Source: Flavobacterium sp. J49 | GTDB taxonomy: Bacteria > Bacteroidota > Bacteroidia > Flavobacteriales > Flavobacteriaceae | DNA length: 64,000 nt | Direction: 5' to 3' | Assembly (NCBI RefSeq): GCF_011742145.1 | Contig: NZ_JAAQQU010000094.1 | Coordinates: forward strand, 50,253-114,252 | Notes under the pieces: model-generated | The model's input: only the letters and a program-made list of their open reading frames with translations | What the model was told of the DNA's origin: nothing | Database searches by the model: none | Part shown: positions 1-8,600 of the stretch, piece after piece | How the letters are laid out: the number at the start of each line of letters is the position of its first letter | Position numbering within the stretch: the stretch's first letter is position 1 | Program-made: the position numbers and the translations under genes

Positions 1-466
1 AGATGTCAAATTTATTGCCCGACGCATGTTGATTTTGTCAAGTGAAGATATCGGTAATGCCAATCCGACGGCATTTATCATGGCCAACAATACTTTTCAA
101 GCCGTTTCGACTATTGGCTATCCAGAGAGCAGAATTTTGCTAAGCCAGTGTGCGATTTATTTGGCCACTTCACCCAAAAGCAATGCAAGTTATATGGCCA
201 TTGGCGAAGCACAGGCTTTGGTCAAACAAACCAGAGATTTATCGGTACCGATTCACTTGCGCAATGCACCTACCAAATTGATGAAAGAATTAGGTTATGG
301 CGAAGAATACCAATATTCGCATAATTACGCCAATAACTTTTCGGAACAGGAATACTTGCCCGATGAGATTAAAAACACGAATTTCTACAAACCCGGAAAC
401 AATGCCCGTGAGAACGAAATGCGGACATTTTTAAAGAATCGCTGGAAAGATAAATACGGTTATTAG
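1..466 (+). CDS. rarA: Replication-associated recombination protein A (RarA/MgsA), C-terminal part
   Basis: The reading frame is open from the first complete codon at base 2, so the gene starts outside the window and only the last 155 residues are present. What remains matches the C-terminal tetramerisation and helical region of the RarA/MgsA AAA+ family: the RRMLILSSEDIGNANP stretch, the IGYPESRILLSQ stretch and the LRNAPTKLMKELGYG stretch are typical. RarA acts at stalled replication forks. The Walker motifs lie upstream and cannot be checked. The first ATG in view (base 26) is internal, not a start. The stop overlaps by 4 nt the stop of the convergent gene that follows. Confidence 0.93.
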   Translation, partial: DVKFIARRMLILSSEDIGNANPTAFIMANNTFQAVSTIGYPESRILLSQCAIYLATSPKSNASYMAIGEAQALVKQTRDLSVPIHLRNAPTKLMKELGYGEEYQYSHNYANNFSEQEYLPDEIKNTNFYKPGNNARENEMRTFLKNRWKDKYGY

Positions 467-1194
467 AATTTCAGGTTAATCGGTTCTGAAACTAGTTTGC
501 CGTTATCATAGTATTCAAAAACCCATTTGCCTTCTTTGATTAAAACGGTTCCATTCACCCCATTTTTATCGGCCATAAAAACATTTTTTTGGGAAGTGTT
601 ATACAAACGCATAATGACTTTGGGCTCATTGTCTATCACTTGATAGCCATTGGCGGTTGGTTGTGCAAAAAAGAAAACTTCATTGGTAGTAACCGGAACG
701 GTATCGATTTTTGAATCGATTACTTTAACAACCGGTTTTGGTTCGGCTGCCGGTTCAACAGCCACTGAACCGTTGTACTTATAATTCAGGGTTTCAAATG
801 ATTTGGCTGCGGCTCTTAAGGCCTGACTGTATGCGATAGAATATTGCTTTTCTCTACTGCTTCCGATTTCAGTTTGGTAAACTACATTGCCTTTGCAATC
901 TTTTAAAGCAATTCTTATTTTGGTTACAAACAATCCACTTTCATTGATTAAATCGGCGGTTAAAAAATCACAACGGTTGCCAACATTTGTATCAAAAAAA
1001 GAATCATCACTAAAATAGGCTTTGAAACCATATTTTTGAAGTAATAATTTCACTGAGGTATTTAAACCATGCTTGTCGTCTTCTTTAAAAGAATCAAATC
1101 TTTTGGGTACTATTACAAACTGATAATCATTCACACTTTGTGCAGAAGACGCAAGAGACATCAACAAAATCAAACACAGCATTATTTTTTTCAT
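463..1194 (-). CDS. Secreted protein of unknown function
   Basis: A 243-residue protein with a clear signal peptide at residues 1-18 (MKKIMLCLILLMSLASSA, then QS), so it is exported to the periplasm or outer membrane. I do not recognise a family. The mature part has mixed alpha/beta character, with an acidic and proline-containing linker around residues 140-165 and a C-terminal segment (GVNGTVLIKEGKWVFEYYDNGKLV) that resembles the short beta-hairpin repeats of MORN-like proteins. It is the last gene of a tight minus-strand operon with radC and a HAD phosphatase, with a single base between its start and the preceding stop. Its stop overlaps the end of rarA by 4 nt. Confidence 0.85.
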   Translation of the reverse strand: MKKIMLCLILLMSLASSAQSVNDYQFVIVPKRFDSFKEDDKHGLNTSVKLLLQKYGFKAYFSDDSFFDTNVGNRCDFLTADLINESGLFVTKIRIALKDCKGNVVYQTEIGSSREKQYSIAYSQALRAAAKSFETLNYKYNGSVAVEPAAEPKPVVKVIDSKIDTVPVTTNEVFFFAQPTANGYQVIDNEPKVIMRLYNTSQKNVFMADKNGVNGTVLIKEGKWVFEYYDNGKLVSEPINLKF

Positions 1195-1195
1195 G

Positions 1196-1879
1196 TTACA
1201 ATATATTTTTTAATTCTACTAAACGATTTATGGTCTGCACCTCAGGTATATTATGGTTGTTTTTCTCGTCAAACAAAATCGCCTTCATTCCGAAATCAAT
1301 AGCACCTCTGACATCCGCATCGATACAATCACCAATCATGATGGCATTTTCTTTGTTGGTTTTAGCCAAAGATAAGGCAAATTCAAATATGTTTCGATGT
1401 GGTTTTTTAACGCCGGCCATTTCTGAATTGGTTACCGTTTTAAAATAACTTCCCAAACCTGAATTGTTGATTTTTTTGTACTGAACTTCGGCAAAACCAT
1501 TGGTGATGATGTGCAGATTGTACTTGGGCAACAAATAATCTAAAACTTCAATGGCTCCTTCAAACAGTTGGTTGTTTTCGGGTAAAAAAGCGATGTAATC
1601 ATGGGCGATTTGATCAATAGCTTCATCCGAAATAGAATAGTTTAAAGCATCAAACGATTGTTTCAACCGCTGATAACGCAGTTCTTCATGGGTAATTTTA
1701 TCCACTTGGTACAACTTCCAGCAAGCTTGGTTGATGGGCGCGTAAACTTCTATAAATTTGGTTGTATTTAGAGTTGGATGATGCACTTTGAATATTTTAT
1801 CAAAAGCCAAGACCGAATTGCGGTCGAAATCCCAAAGTGTGTGATCTAAGTCAAAAAAAATATCGGTGATGTGTTTCAT
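1196..1879 (-). CDS. HAD-superfamily nucleotidase, YjjG family
   Basis: A 227-residue haloacid dehalogenase-like hydrolase. Motif I is FDLDHTLWDF near residue 10 (catalytic DxDxT), motif II is the HIITNGF segment, and motif III/IV is KPHRNIFEFAL followed by MIGDCIDADVRGA. This arrangement and length fit the YjjG-type pyrimidine 5'-nucleotidases, which remove non-canonical nucleoside monophosphates and are cytoplasmic. The exact substrate is inferred from the family. It is translationally close-coupled, one base after the radC stop and one base before the next start, so radC, this gene and the secreted protein are probably one transcript. Confidence 0.88.
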   Translation of the reverse strand: MKHITDIFFDLDHTLWDFDRNSVLAFDKIFKVHHPTLNTTKFIEVYAPINQACWKLYQVDKITHEELRYQRLKQSFDALNYSISDEAIDQIAHDYIAFLPENNQLFEGAIEVLDYLLPKYNLHIITNGFAEVQYKKINNSGLGSYFKTVTNSEMAGVKKPHRNIFEFALSLAKTNKENAIMIGDCIDADVRGAIDFGMKAILFDEKNNHNIPEVQTINRLVELKNIL

Positions 1880-1880
1880 T

Positions 1881-2570
1881 TTAAAATAGGCCTTCGTCCT
1901 GAAAGCTCAAATAACTTTTTTCTGTGATAATAACATGGTCGAGCACTTTGATATCGAGTTGCTCTCCGGCAAATTTAAGCTTTTTAGTAATTTCTTTGTC
2001 GGCATCACTGGCCATTAATTTACCCGAAGGATGATTGTGGGATAAAATAATAGCCGTAGCATTGTGTTCTAAAGCCATTTTGAAGATTAAACGAACATCC
2101 ACCACGGTTCCGGTAATGCCGCCTTTGGACAATTGCGCTTTGTAAATGACTTTGTTGGAATTGTTCAAATACAACACCCAAAACTCTTCATGAGGTAACT
2201 CACCTATAATAGGCTGCATGATTTCAAAAACGGCTTTGCTTGAAGTGATTTTGTCTAAAACAGTAGTTTCTTCGGTTCTTCGTCTTCGCCCTAATTCTAA
2301 AGCAGCCGCAATAGTAACAGCCTTTGCCTCTCCTATTCCTTTGAATTCCATTAATTGTTTTAAAGACATTTTTCCTAAAGCGTTCAAGTTATTATTGACA
2401 CTGGCCAAGATTCTTTTGCTCAAAGAAACGGCGCTTTCATTCCTGCTTCCTGAACCAATGAGAATCGCGATTAGTTCAGCATCGCTTAAAACTGCTTTGC
2501 CTTTCAGCATCAGCTTTTCGCGTGGTTTATCGTCTTCTGACCAATGTTTTATGGAAAAATTTTGTTCCAA
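1881..2570 (-). CDS. radC: RadC family JAB/MPN-domain protein
   Basis: A 229-residue RadC homologue. The N-terminal half carries a helix-hairpin-helix region (ELIAILIGSGS, then LMEFKGIGEAKAVTIAAALELGRRR). The C-terminal half is the JAB1/MPN metal-binding domain with the HNHPSG motif and a following Asp (ILSHNHPSGKLMASDAD). The historic DNA-repair role of RadC is not well supported in general, so the cellular role remains uncertain. The start is unusual: no ATG exists before the conserved IKHWSEDDKPREKL segment, and the codon at 2570 is TTG. A promoter-like GTATTTTG lies directly upstream of it. It heads the operon with the HAD phosphatase and the secreted protein. Confidence 0.9.
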   Translation of the reverse strand: MEQNFSIKHWSEDDKPREKLMLKGKAVLSDAELIAILIGSGSRNESAVSLSKRILASVNNNLNALGKMSLKQLMEFKGIGEAKAVTIAAALELGRRRRTEETTVLDKITSSKAVFEIMQPIIGELPHEEFWVLYLNNSNKVIYKAQLSKGGITGTVVDVRLIFKMALEHNATAIILSHNHPSGKLMASDADKEITKKLKFAGEQLDIKVLDHVIITEKSYLSFQDEGLF

Positions 2571-2622
2571 GGCAAAATACTAAAATGAAAGATTTATCGT
2601 TAGTTATTCAAACCATAAAATT

Positions 2623-3237
2623 ATGAAAACTTTTTATTTATCGCTAATTTTACTTACATTTTTGACTTGCGCACAAAAAAGCAATGAGAATAATGTTGTG
2701 GAAACAAACCCTAATTCATTTCAAGAGCAATTATCAGCAGCTGCCATTTCTATTGTTGACCCGAGTATCATTTATACGCCAAACTATGTTTCAATAAAAT
2801 ACCCCAATGGCGATGTTCCAGCCAAAACCGGTGTTTGTACTGATGTTGTGATTCGAGCCTATCGAAAAGTAGGCATTGATTTGCAAAAAGAAGTTCATGA
2901 AGATTTGAAAACCAATTTCTCAAAATATCCCAATCTTAAAAAATGGGGATTAAAAAAACCCGATACCAACATCGACCACAGAAGAGTACCCAATTTAGAA
3001 GTTTTCTTTACCAGAAAAGGACAAAAGTTAGCCGTTACCCAAAAAGCCAAAGATTACAAAACCGGGGAAATAGTAACATGGATGATTAACGGTAAATTGC
3101 CGCACATTGGCATCATAACCCATAAAAAATCACCGGACGGTAATCCGATGATAGTGCATAATGTTGGTGGCGGACAGGTTTTAGAAGATTGTCTTTTTAG
3201 TTATGAGATTGTTGGGCATTTCAAATATGAGAAGTAA
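2623..3237 (+). CDS. DUF1287 family protein, probable lipoprotein
   Basis: A 204-residue exported protein. The N-terminus (MKTFYLSLILLTFLTC) has a hydrophobic core ending in a cysteine at residue 16, so it is probably a lipoprotein, although Thr before the Cys is not the ideal lipobox. The body matches DUF1287, with the signature GVCTDVVIRAYRKVGIDLQ, the stretch NIDHRRVPNLEVFFTRKG, and the late LPHIGII histidine. The conserved Cys and His look like an NlpC/P60-type papain-fold pair, which would suggest an amidase or cell-wall hydrolase role; that is inference. It is divergent from radC, with a 52-nt shared spacer, and convergent with mpl. Confidence 0.85.
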   Translation: MKTFYLSLILLTFLTCAQKSNENNVVETNPNSFQEQLSAAAISIVDPSIIYTPNYVSIKYPNGDVPAKTGVCTDVVIRAYRKVGIDLQKEVHEDLKTNFSKYPNLKKWGLKKPDTNIDHRRVPNLEVFFTRKGQKLAVTQKAKDYKTGEIVTWMINGKLPHIGIITHKKSPDGNPMIVHNVGGGQVLEDCLFSYEIVGHFKYEK

Positions 3238-3245
3238 TTTGAAGA

Positions 3246-4601
3246 CTACTCAATCAAGCCTTTCACCTCATCAAAGTTCAATCCACCATAATTTCCTGAA
3301 CTCATTAACAGCAAAGCGGAATTATTCAAATCATAAGAGAACAAAAAGTCTTTGAACTCGGTCGGATTCGTGTAAATAATCAAGTCATCTCGTTTGAAAG
3401 ATTGCGCGATTTGGTCATAAGTTACTTCCTCCAATTGTTTGATTTTTACTGCATCTGGTGAATAAAAAACGACCGCTACATCAGCGGCATCCAATGCACC
3501 TTCATATTCTTTTAGGAACTCAGCGTTCAAACTACTATAGGTGTGCAATTCCAAACACGCCACTAATTTTCTATCCGGATATTGAGCTTTAACGGCTTTA
3601 GTGGTTGCCGATACTTTGCTTGGTGAATGTGCGAAATCTTTGTAGGCCACTTTGCCTTTGCCTTCGGCTATTTTTTCCAAACGTTTGGAAGCGCCTTTGA
3701 AACTCGCAATGGCTTCATAGAAATCGGCTTCATCGACACCCATATTTTGGCAAATCCATTTGGCGCCGGCCAAATTGTTGAGATTGTGTGCACCGAAAAC
3801 TTCAATTGGCATTGGACCTTCGGGTGTGTCTAATAAAGTTGTGCCGTCTTTTACCGAATAACTTGGTGTTTGATAAGGCAATCTTCGAATGGTATTGGTG
3901 CTTTCTTCGGCTACTTTTTTAACGGTTGCATCTTCTTCATTATAGACTAAAATACCGCCTTTGGTAATTTGGCTGACAAAAATTTCAAATTGTTCCACAT
4001 AGTTTTCAAAGGTTGGAAACACATTGATATGATCCCAAGCAATTCCGGAAAGTAAAGCAATATTGGGCTGGTACAAATGAAACTTTGGTCTTCTGTCGAT
4101 TGGTGATGACAAATATTCATCGCCTTCTAAAACGATAAAATCATTGTCGTGTGTGAGATGCACCATAGTATCAAAACCTTCCAATTGTGCACCTACCATG
4201 TAGTCGACTTCAATATTGTGAAAATGCATCACATGCAAAATCATAGAAGTAATGGTGGTTTTTCCGTGAGAACCGCCAATGACTACACGGGTTTTATTTT
4301 TGGATTGTTCGTATAAAAATTCGGGATATGAGTAGATTTTAAGCCCAAGTTCTTGAGCTTTCAACAACTCCGGATTATCTGCTTTGGCATGCATTCCAAG
4401 TATAACTGCTTCAATATCGGAAGTAATTTTTCCTGGAAACCAACCCATTTCAACAGGTAATAATCCTTTCTTTTCTAATCTTGACTTAGACGGTTCAAAG
4501 ATGGCATCATCGCTTCCGGTTACTTGGTATCCTTTATGGTGTAGGGCCAAAGCTAAATTGTGCATGGCTGCACCGCCAATGGCTATGAAATGTGTTCGCA
4601 T
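3246..4601 (-). CDS. mpl: UDP-N-acetylmuramate:L-Ala-gamma-D-Glu-meso-DAP ligase
   Basis: A 451-residue Mur ligase. The N-terminal Rossmann segment is MRTHFIAIGGAAMHNLAL, the ATP-binding P-loop is GGSHGKTTITSM near residue 109, and the central stretch DNDFIVLEGDEY plus DRRPKFHLYQPN is characteristic of Mpl rather than MurC. Mpl reattaches the recycled murein tripeptide to UDP-MurNAc in the cytoplasm. Length matches the family (about 450). The window also encodes AnmK, another recycling enzyme. The TPR gene lies 2 nt upstream on the same strand, so they are probably cotranscribed. Confidence 0.93.
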   Translation of the reverse strand: MRTHFIAIGGAAMHNLALALHHKGYQVTGSDDAIFEPSKSRLEKKGLLPVEMGWFPGKITSDIEAVILGMHAKADNPELLKAQELGLKIYSYPEFLYEQSKNKTRVVIGGSHGKTTITSMILHVMHFHNIEVDYMVGAQLEGFDTMVHLTHDNDFIVLEGDEYLSSPIDRRPKFHLYQPNIALLSGIAWDHINVFPTFENYVEQFEIFVSQITKGGILVYNEEDATVKKVAEESTNTIRRLPYQTPSYSVKDGTTLLDTPEGPMPIEVFGAHNLNNLAGAKWICQNMGVDEADFYEAIASFKGASKRLEKIAEGKGKVAYKDFAHSPSKVSATTKAVKAQYPDRKLVACLELHTYSSLNAEFLKEYEGALDAADVAVVFYSPDAVKIKQLEEVTYDQIAQSFKRDDLIIYTNPTEFKDFLFSYDLNNSALLLMSSGNYGGLNFDEVKGLIE

Positions 4602-4603
4602 TA

Positions 4604-5305
4604 CTATGGTTTGTTTTTTTCTTGATAGGCTTGCATCAACAATTTGGCCTTCTCAGGTTGATTCATTTTGTTTTTATACAAATTGGCTAATTTTTGATAG
4701 GTCGTTTTAGAACCGCCTACGGCAATGGCTCTGGCATAATTTCTCTCTGCTTCATTGTATCGCTCAAAATATTCAGCTATACGACCTTTGGCCAAGTAAC
4801 CGTCAACAGGAGAAATTTTGAACAATTCTCCGGCATATTTCTGTGCTTTTCGCTCACTTCCTCCAACAATTCCCGGCAATTCAAGGTATAATTCGATTAA
4901 AGCCCAACGTGCTTCGATATGATTAGCATTGAGTTGAATGGCCTTTTCAAAAGACGCTTTGATATCATCAATCATTCCCAAGGCTTTGAATTTATTGGAT
5001 TCTTTGGCTTTCATCCCAAGACATCCGCCATATTTGTAATGGTAATTGGCTTCTGCCGGTTTGAGTTTTCTCAATTTATCATAATAGTTCATGGCTTTGT
5101 CCCATGATTTATTGGCGCCTTCAATATCGCCCAAGTATTCCAATACTTTTAAGTCGTTTGGATTCTCCTTGATAACATCCTCAAAAATTGGTTTTGCCAA
5201 AACATATTTGGCTTGTAAAAACAACTTTTCACCTCTTTCAAAATCAGATTGAGCGGAAATGATCAGCGGAAACAGAAGTATGATTTTTAAAAAAAATTTC
5301 ATCAA
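4604..5305 (-). CDS. Exported tetratricopeptide-repeat protein
   Basis: A 233-residue protein with a signal peptide (residues 1-18, ending LIISA before QSDFERG). From about residue 20 to the end it is a chain of helical TPR-like units, for example FERGEKLFLQAKYVLAKPIF, KVLEYLGDIEGANKSWDKAM and YNEAERNYARAIAVGG. Such proteins scaffold protein-protein contacts in the periplasm; the partner is unknown. It precedes mpl by 2 nt. A consensus -7 element (TATATTTG) reads toward it at 5329-5336. Confidence 0.85.
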   Translation of the reverse strand: MMKFFLKIILLFPLIISAQSDFERGEKLFLQAKYVLAKPIFEDVIKENPNDLKVLEYLGDIEGANKSWDKAMNYYDKLRKLKPAEANYHYKYGGCLGMKAKESNKFKALGMIDDIKASFEKAIQLNANHIEARWALIELYLELPGIVGGSERKAQKYAGELFKISPVDGYLAKGRIAEYFERYNEAERNYARAIAVGGSKTTYQKLANLYKNKMNQPEKAKLLMQAYQEKNKP

Positions 5306-5328
5306 ACTTATCTTGGTTTAGTGAAAAA

Positions 5329-5336
5329 CAAATATA
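5329..5336 (-). promoter_or_regulatory. Promoter -7 element of the TPR-mpl operon
   Basis: TATATTTG on the minus strand matches the Bacteroidota TAnnTTTG consensus and lies 23 nt upstream of the TPR start codon. I see no clear TTG at the -33 position. Confidence 0.55.
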
Positions 5337-5635
5337 GACAATTTATAGTATTTCCTTCTATTGAATTGTACTGAATTTAGCCCTAAAAATCACAAATAAA
5401 TCGGCTTTTATTTACAAGAATCCTTGATTTCTCAAATAAAAACAATCTGTGAACGGTGAAAAACTATCGTTGAAATGCATGCTTTTTCAAATCGTAAACT
5501 GCTGTTTTTAAATGATTTACATAAAAACCATTTCCAATTAACCCCAAAAAAGCTACCTAAAAAACAAAAAAAATGCCGTTTATCGATTTTTGAGGCAGTA
5601 TAACTAAGAATGTAATCATCTGGTGATGCCCACTT

Positions 5636-5643
5636 TAAATTTG
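5636..5643 (+). promoter_or_regulatory. Promoter -7 element of the first giant T9SS gene
   Basis: TAAATTTG fits TAnnTTTG and lies 35 nt before the ATG at 5679. The -33 element is not recognisable. Confidence 0.55.
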
Positions 5644-5678
5644 TAAAAGTATTAACGGAGTTTAAAATTCATCGCCCT

Positions 5679-8600
5679 ATGAAAAAAAACTACATGCAAA
5701 CAGAAATTAATTTATTGCTAGAATTATTTTTATCAAAAAAATACATCCTACTTCTAGCTGCGCTTTTACTTTTAGCAAGTGCATCCTCATCGGCCCAAAC
5801 TAGCGGACCAAACAATCCAAGTAATGGTACTTTTGTTGCTGGAGCCAATGTAGATTGGACAACACCAGGAAACATAACAAATACTGCCGACGCTAATTAT
5901 ACAACTGCTGTTTTTGCAGTCGCCGCTAACACTGACAATCTTATTGGAAGCAATTATGGCTTTTCAATACCAAACAATGCCATCATTAATGGTATTGTAT
6001 TAACAGTTAATAGAAGAACAAGTGCCACCAATGCCGGAAGAATTACCAAAGACAATTTTGTGAGCTTAGTAAAAAATGGCGTAATAACCGGAAACAACAA
6101 AGCTGTAACTACAGCATACGGCACTATTTTTTCTGTAGCAACTTATGGCTCTTCAACTGACACTTGGGGTACAACTTGGACACCGGCTGATATCAATGCT
6201 ACTAATTTCGGCGCAGTGATTTCGGTAAACGCCAACAATAGCTTAACTGCTACAGTGGACTACCTTAAAATTACAATTCATTATACAACTATTGGATTCT
6301 TCTCTTCGAGTGCTTGTGAAGGATCTAATGCATCTATAATAATAACCGGAAATTATATCGCAGGTACTAATGCTGTGAGTTTTGACGGTACCTCAGCCAC
6401 TTTTGTTCAAAACAGCAACACTCAAGTGACCGCAACCTTGCCAACCGGAGCTACTTCAGGAACGATTTCTTTAACAACTCCACAAGGTACCGCAACAAGC
6501 TCGACAAGCTTTACGATTAATCCGCTTCCTACAGTAAATGCCATAACGGGAACTACAATCCTTTGTGCAGGTGGAACAGCTACGCTTTCAAATACTACAT
6601 CTGGCGGAAGTTGGAGTTCTGCTTCACCTTCTATTGCTACGATTAACGGTTTTGGAAATGTAAGCGGTTTAACAAATGGAAACGCAATGATAACTTACTC
6701 CTTTACTGATGGTAATGGCTGTTCCAATTCGGCTACAACTACGGTAACTGTTAATGCATCACCTATAATTACTGCTCCAAGCAGCATTTGTATCGGAAGT
6801 ACAATACAACTCTCTCCAAGCACAGGCGGAAACTGGGCAAGCAATGATACCTCTATTGCAACAATAGACAATAGCGGTTTGGTAACCGCCATAAACTATG
6901 GAAATGTAACTTTTACTTTTACAGATGACACAACTACTTGTTCCAATACAACAAATAGTATAGTGGTTCCGCAATCAATGTCAATAACAACACAACCTGT
7001 TGTAAGTCAAACAATTTGCGAAAACAATTTGGTTACTCTTTCACTTACTGCTGCCGGAGACAACTTGTCTTATCAATGGTTTAAAGGAGCTACTGCTTTG
7101 GTTAATGGCGGAAACATTTCTGGAGTAACGACTCCGATTGTAACTTTCAATTTAATTACACCCGCAGACTCTGCTGTCGATTATCATTGTATTGTCAGCA
7201 ATGGATGTAATAGCGATTTAGCCACTGATTATGCTACTGTAACGGTAAACGAGCAAAGTGTTGGCGGAACAGCTTCAATTTCTTTACCTAATGTAACGCC
7301 TGTGGTGAGAACCACTACTGTTTGTCATTTTGGATCCGGAAACGTATACTTAAGCGGTCACATAGGAAATATTATCCGTTGGGAGTCAACAACAAACGGC
7401 GGGGTAACTTGGACACCAATTACCAACACTACGACTACATTAACATACAGCAATATAACGCAAACCACATTTTACAGAGCGGTAGTTCAAAACGGCATTA
7501 CTTGTAATTTGGCTTATTCTTATGTGGTTTTAGTGGATGTAATCCCTAATATCAGACCCACTCCGGTAACAGCTACTCCACAAACCATTTGTGTTGGTGG
7601 CTCGTCAGTATTGTATTCTGAGAGTGGATTTGCCACTAGCTCTTACATCGCAGAAGGCGGAACTTTCAGTAATGCCAATCCCGACAACTGGTTAGTTGAC
7701 GGTTGTGGAAACTGTTTGAATGCCGGTGGTAGTAACACTACTGAAGGACCTTTCAGATTGAGTGCCACTAATGGTGGGACTTACTCTGGTATCAATTATA
7801 CCTCTATGGGTAAATTTGCCATTGCCAACGGGAGCTATAACTCAATCATGCAAACGCCTATTTTTAATACATATGGTTTGACTACCGCAGAATTAAGCTT
7901 TAACCATGCTTTTAATTTACAAGCCGGCGCTTCAGTTTCGGTTGAATTATCGTTGGATGGCGGAACAACCTACACAGTAGTACTTGCTTCTTTTACCGGA
8001 CCAAGTATCCGAAGTCCTTACAATGCTTTTCCAAATCAAAGTATTGATTTAAGCAATTATATTGGCCAACCTAATTTAAGAGTTCGTTTTGTATATAACG
8101 GCACTGTTAATAGTTCATGGGCCATAGATAATATTTTAATTCCTGAATCACCAGCCAATTTGACAACACAATGGATTGACTCTATTACCGGTGAAGTTAT
8201 CAGTACTACTGCAACAGCTACTGTGAGTCCAACTACAACTACAACTTATGCCGTAACTTCCTATTTGAACGGTTGTACCAGTTATGGTCCTGAGGGAACT
8301 ACTTATATCACTGTTAATGTTAATGAAAGACCTACCGCTAACATTGGCCCTTCACAAACCATTTGTTTGGGAAATCCAGCCACATTCAGCGTTGCCTTAA
8401 CCGGTTCAGCACCATGGAGCATTACGTATAGCAATGGTTCAACCACCACCACAGTGAATAACATCAATACTAATCCCTATGTATTCAATGTAAATGGGAT
8501 TACAACCAACAGAACTTTTACCATCACGGCCTTGAGTGATTCAAAATGCACCGCAAATTCAACCAATATTACCGGCGCTGCTGTGGTTACTGTTTTAAAC

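Larger units (their letters stand above)
5306..5678. other. Long AT-rich spacer, divergent promoter region
   Basis: This 373-bp spacer lies between the divergent TPR and giant T9SS genes. It holds a -7 motif for each direction (5329-5336 and 5636-5643). I see no convincing small ORF, RNA gene or repeat in the middle, which is AT-rich with several A-tracts. Confidence 0.5.
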
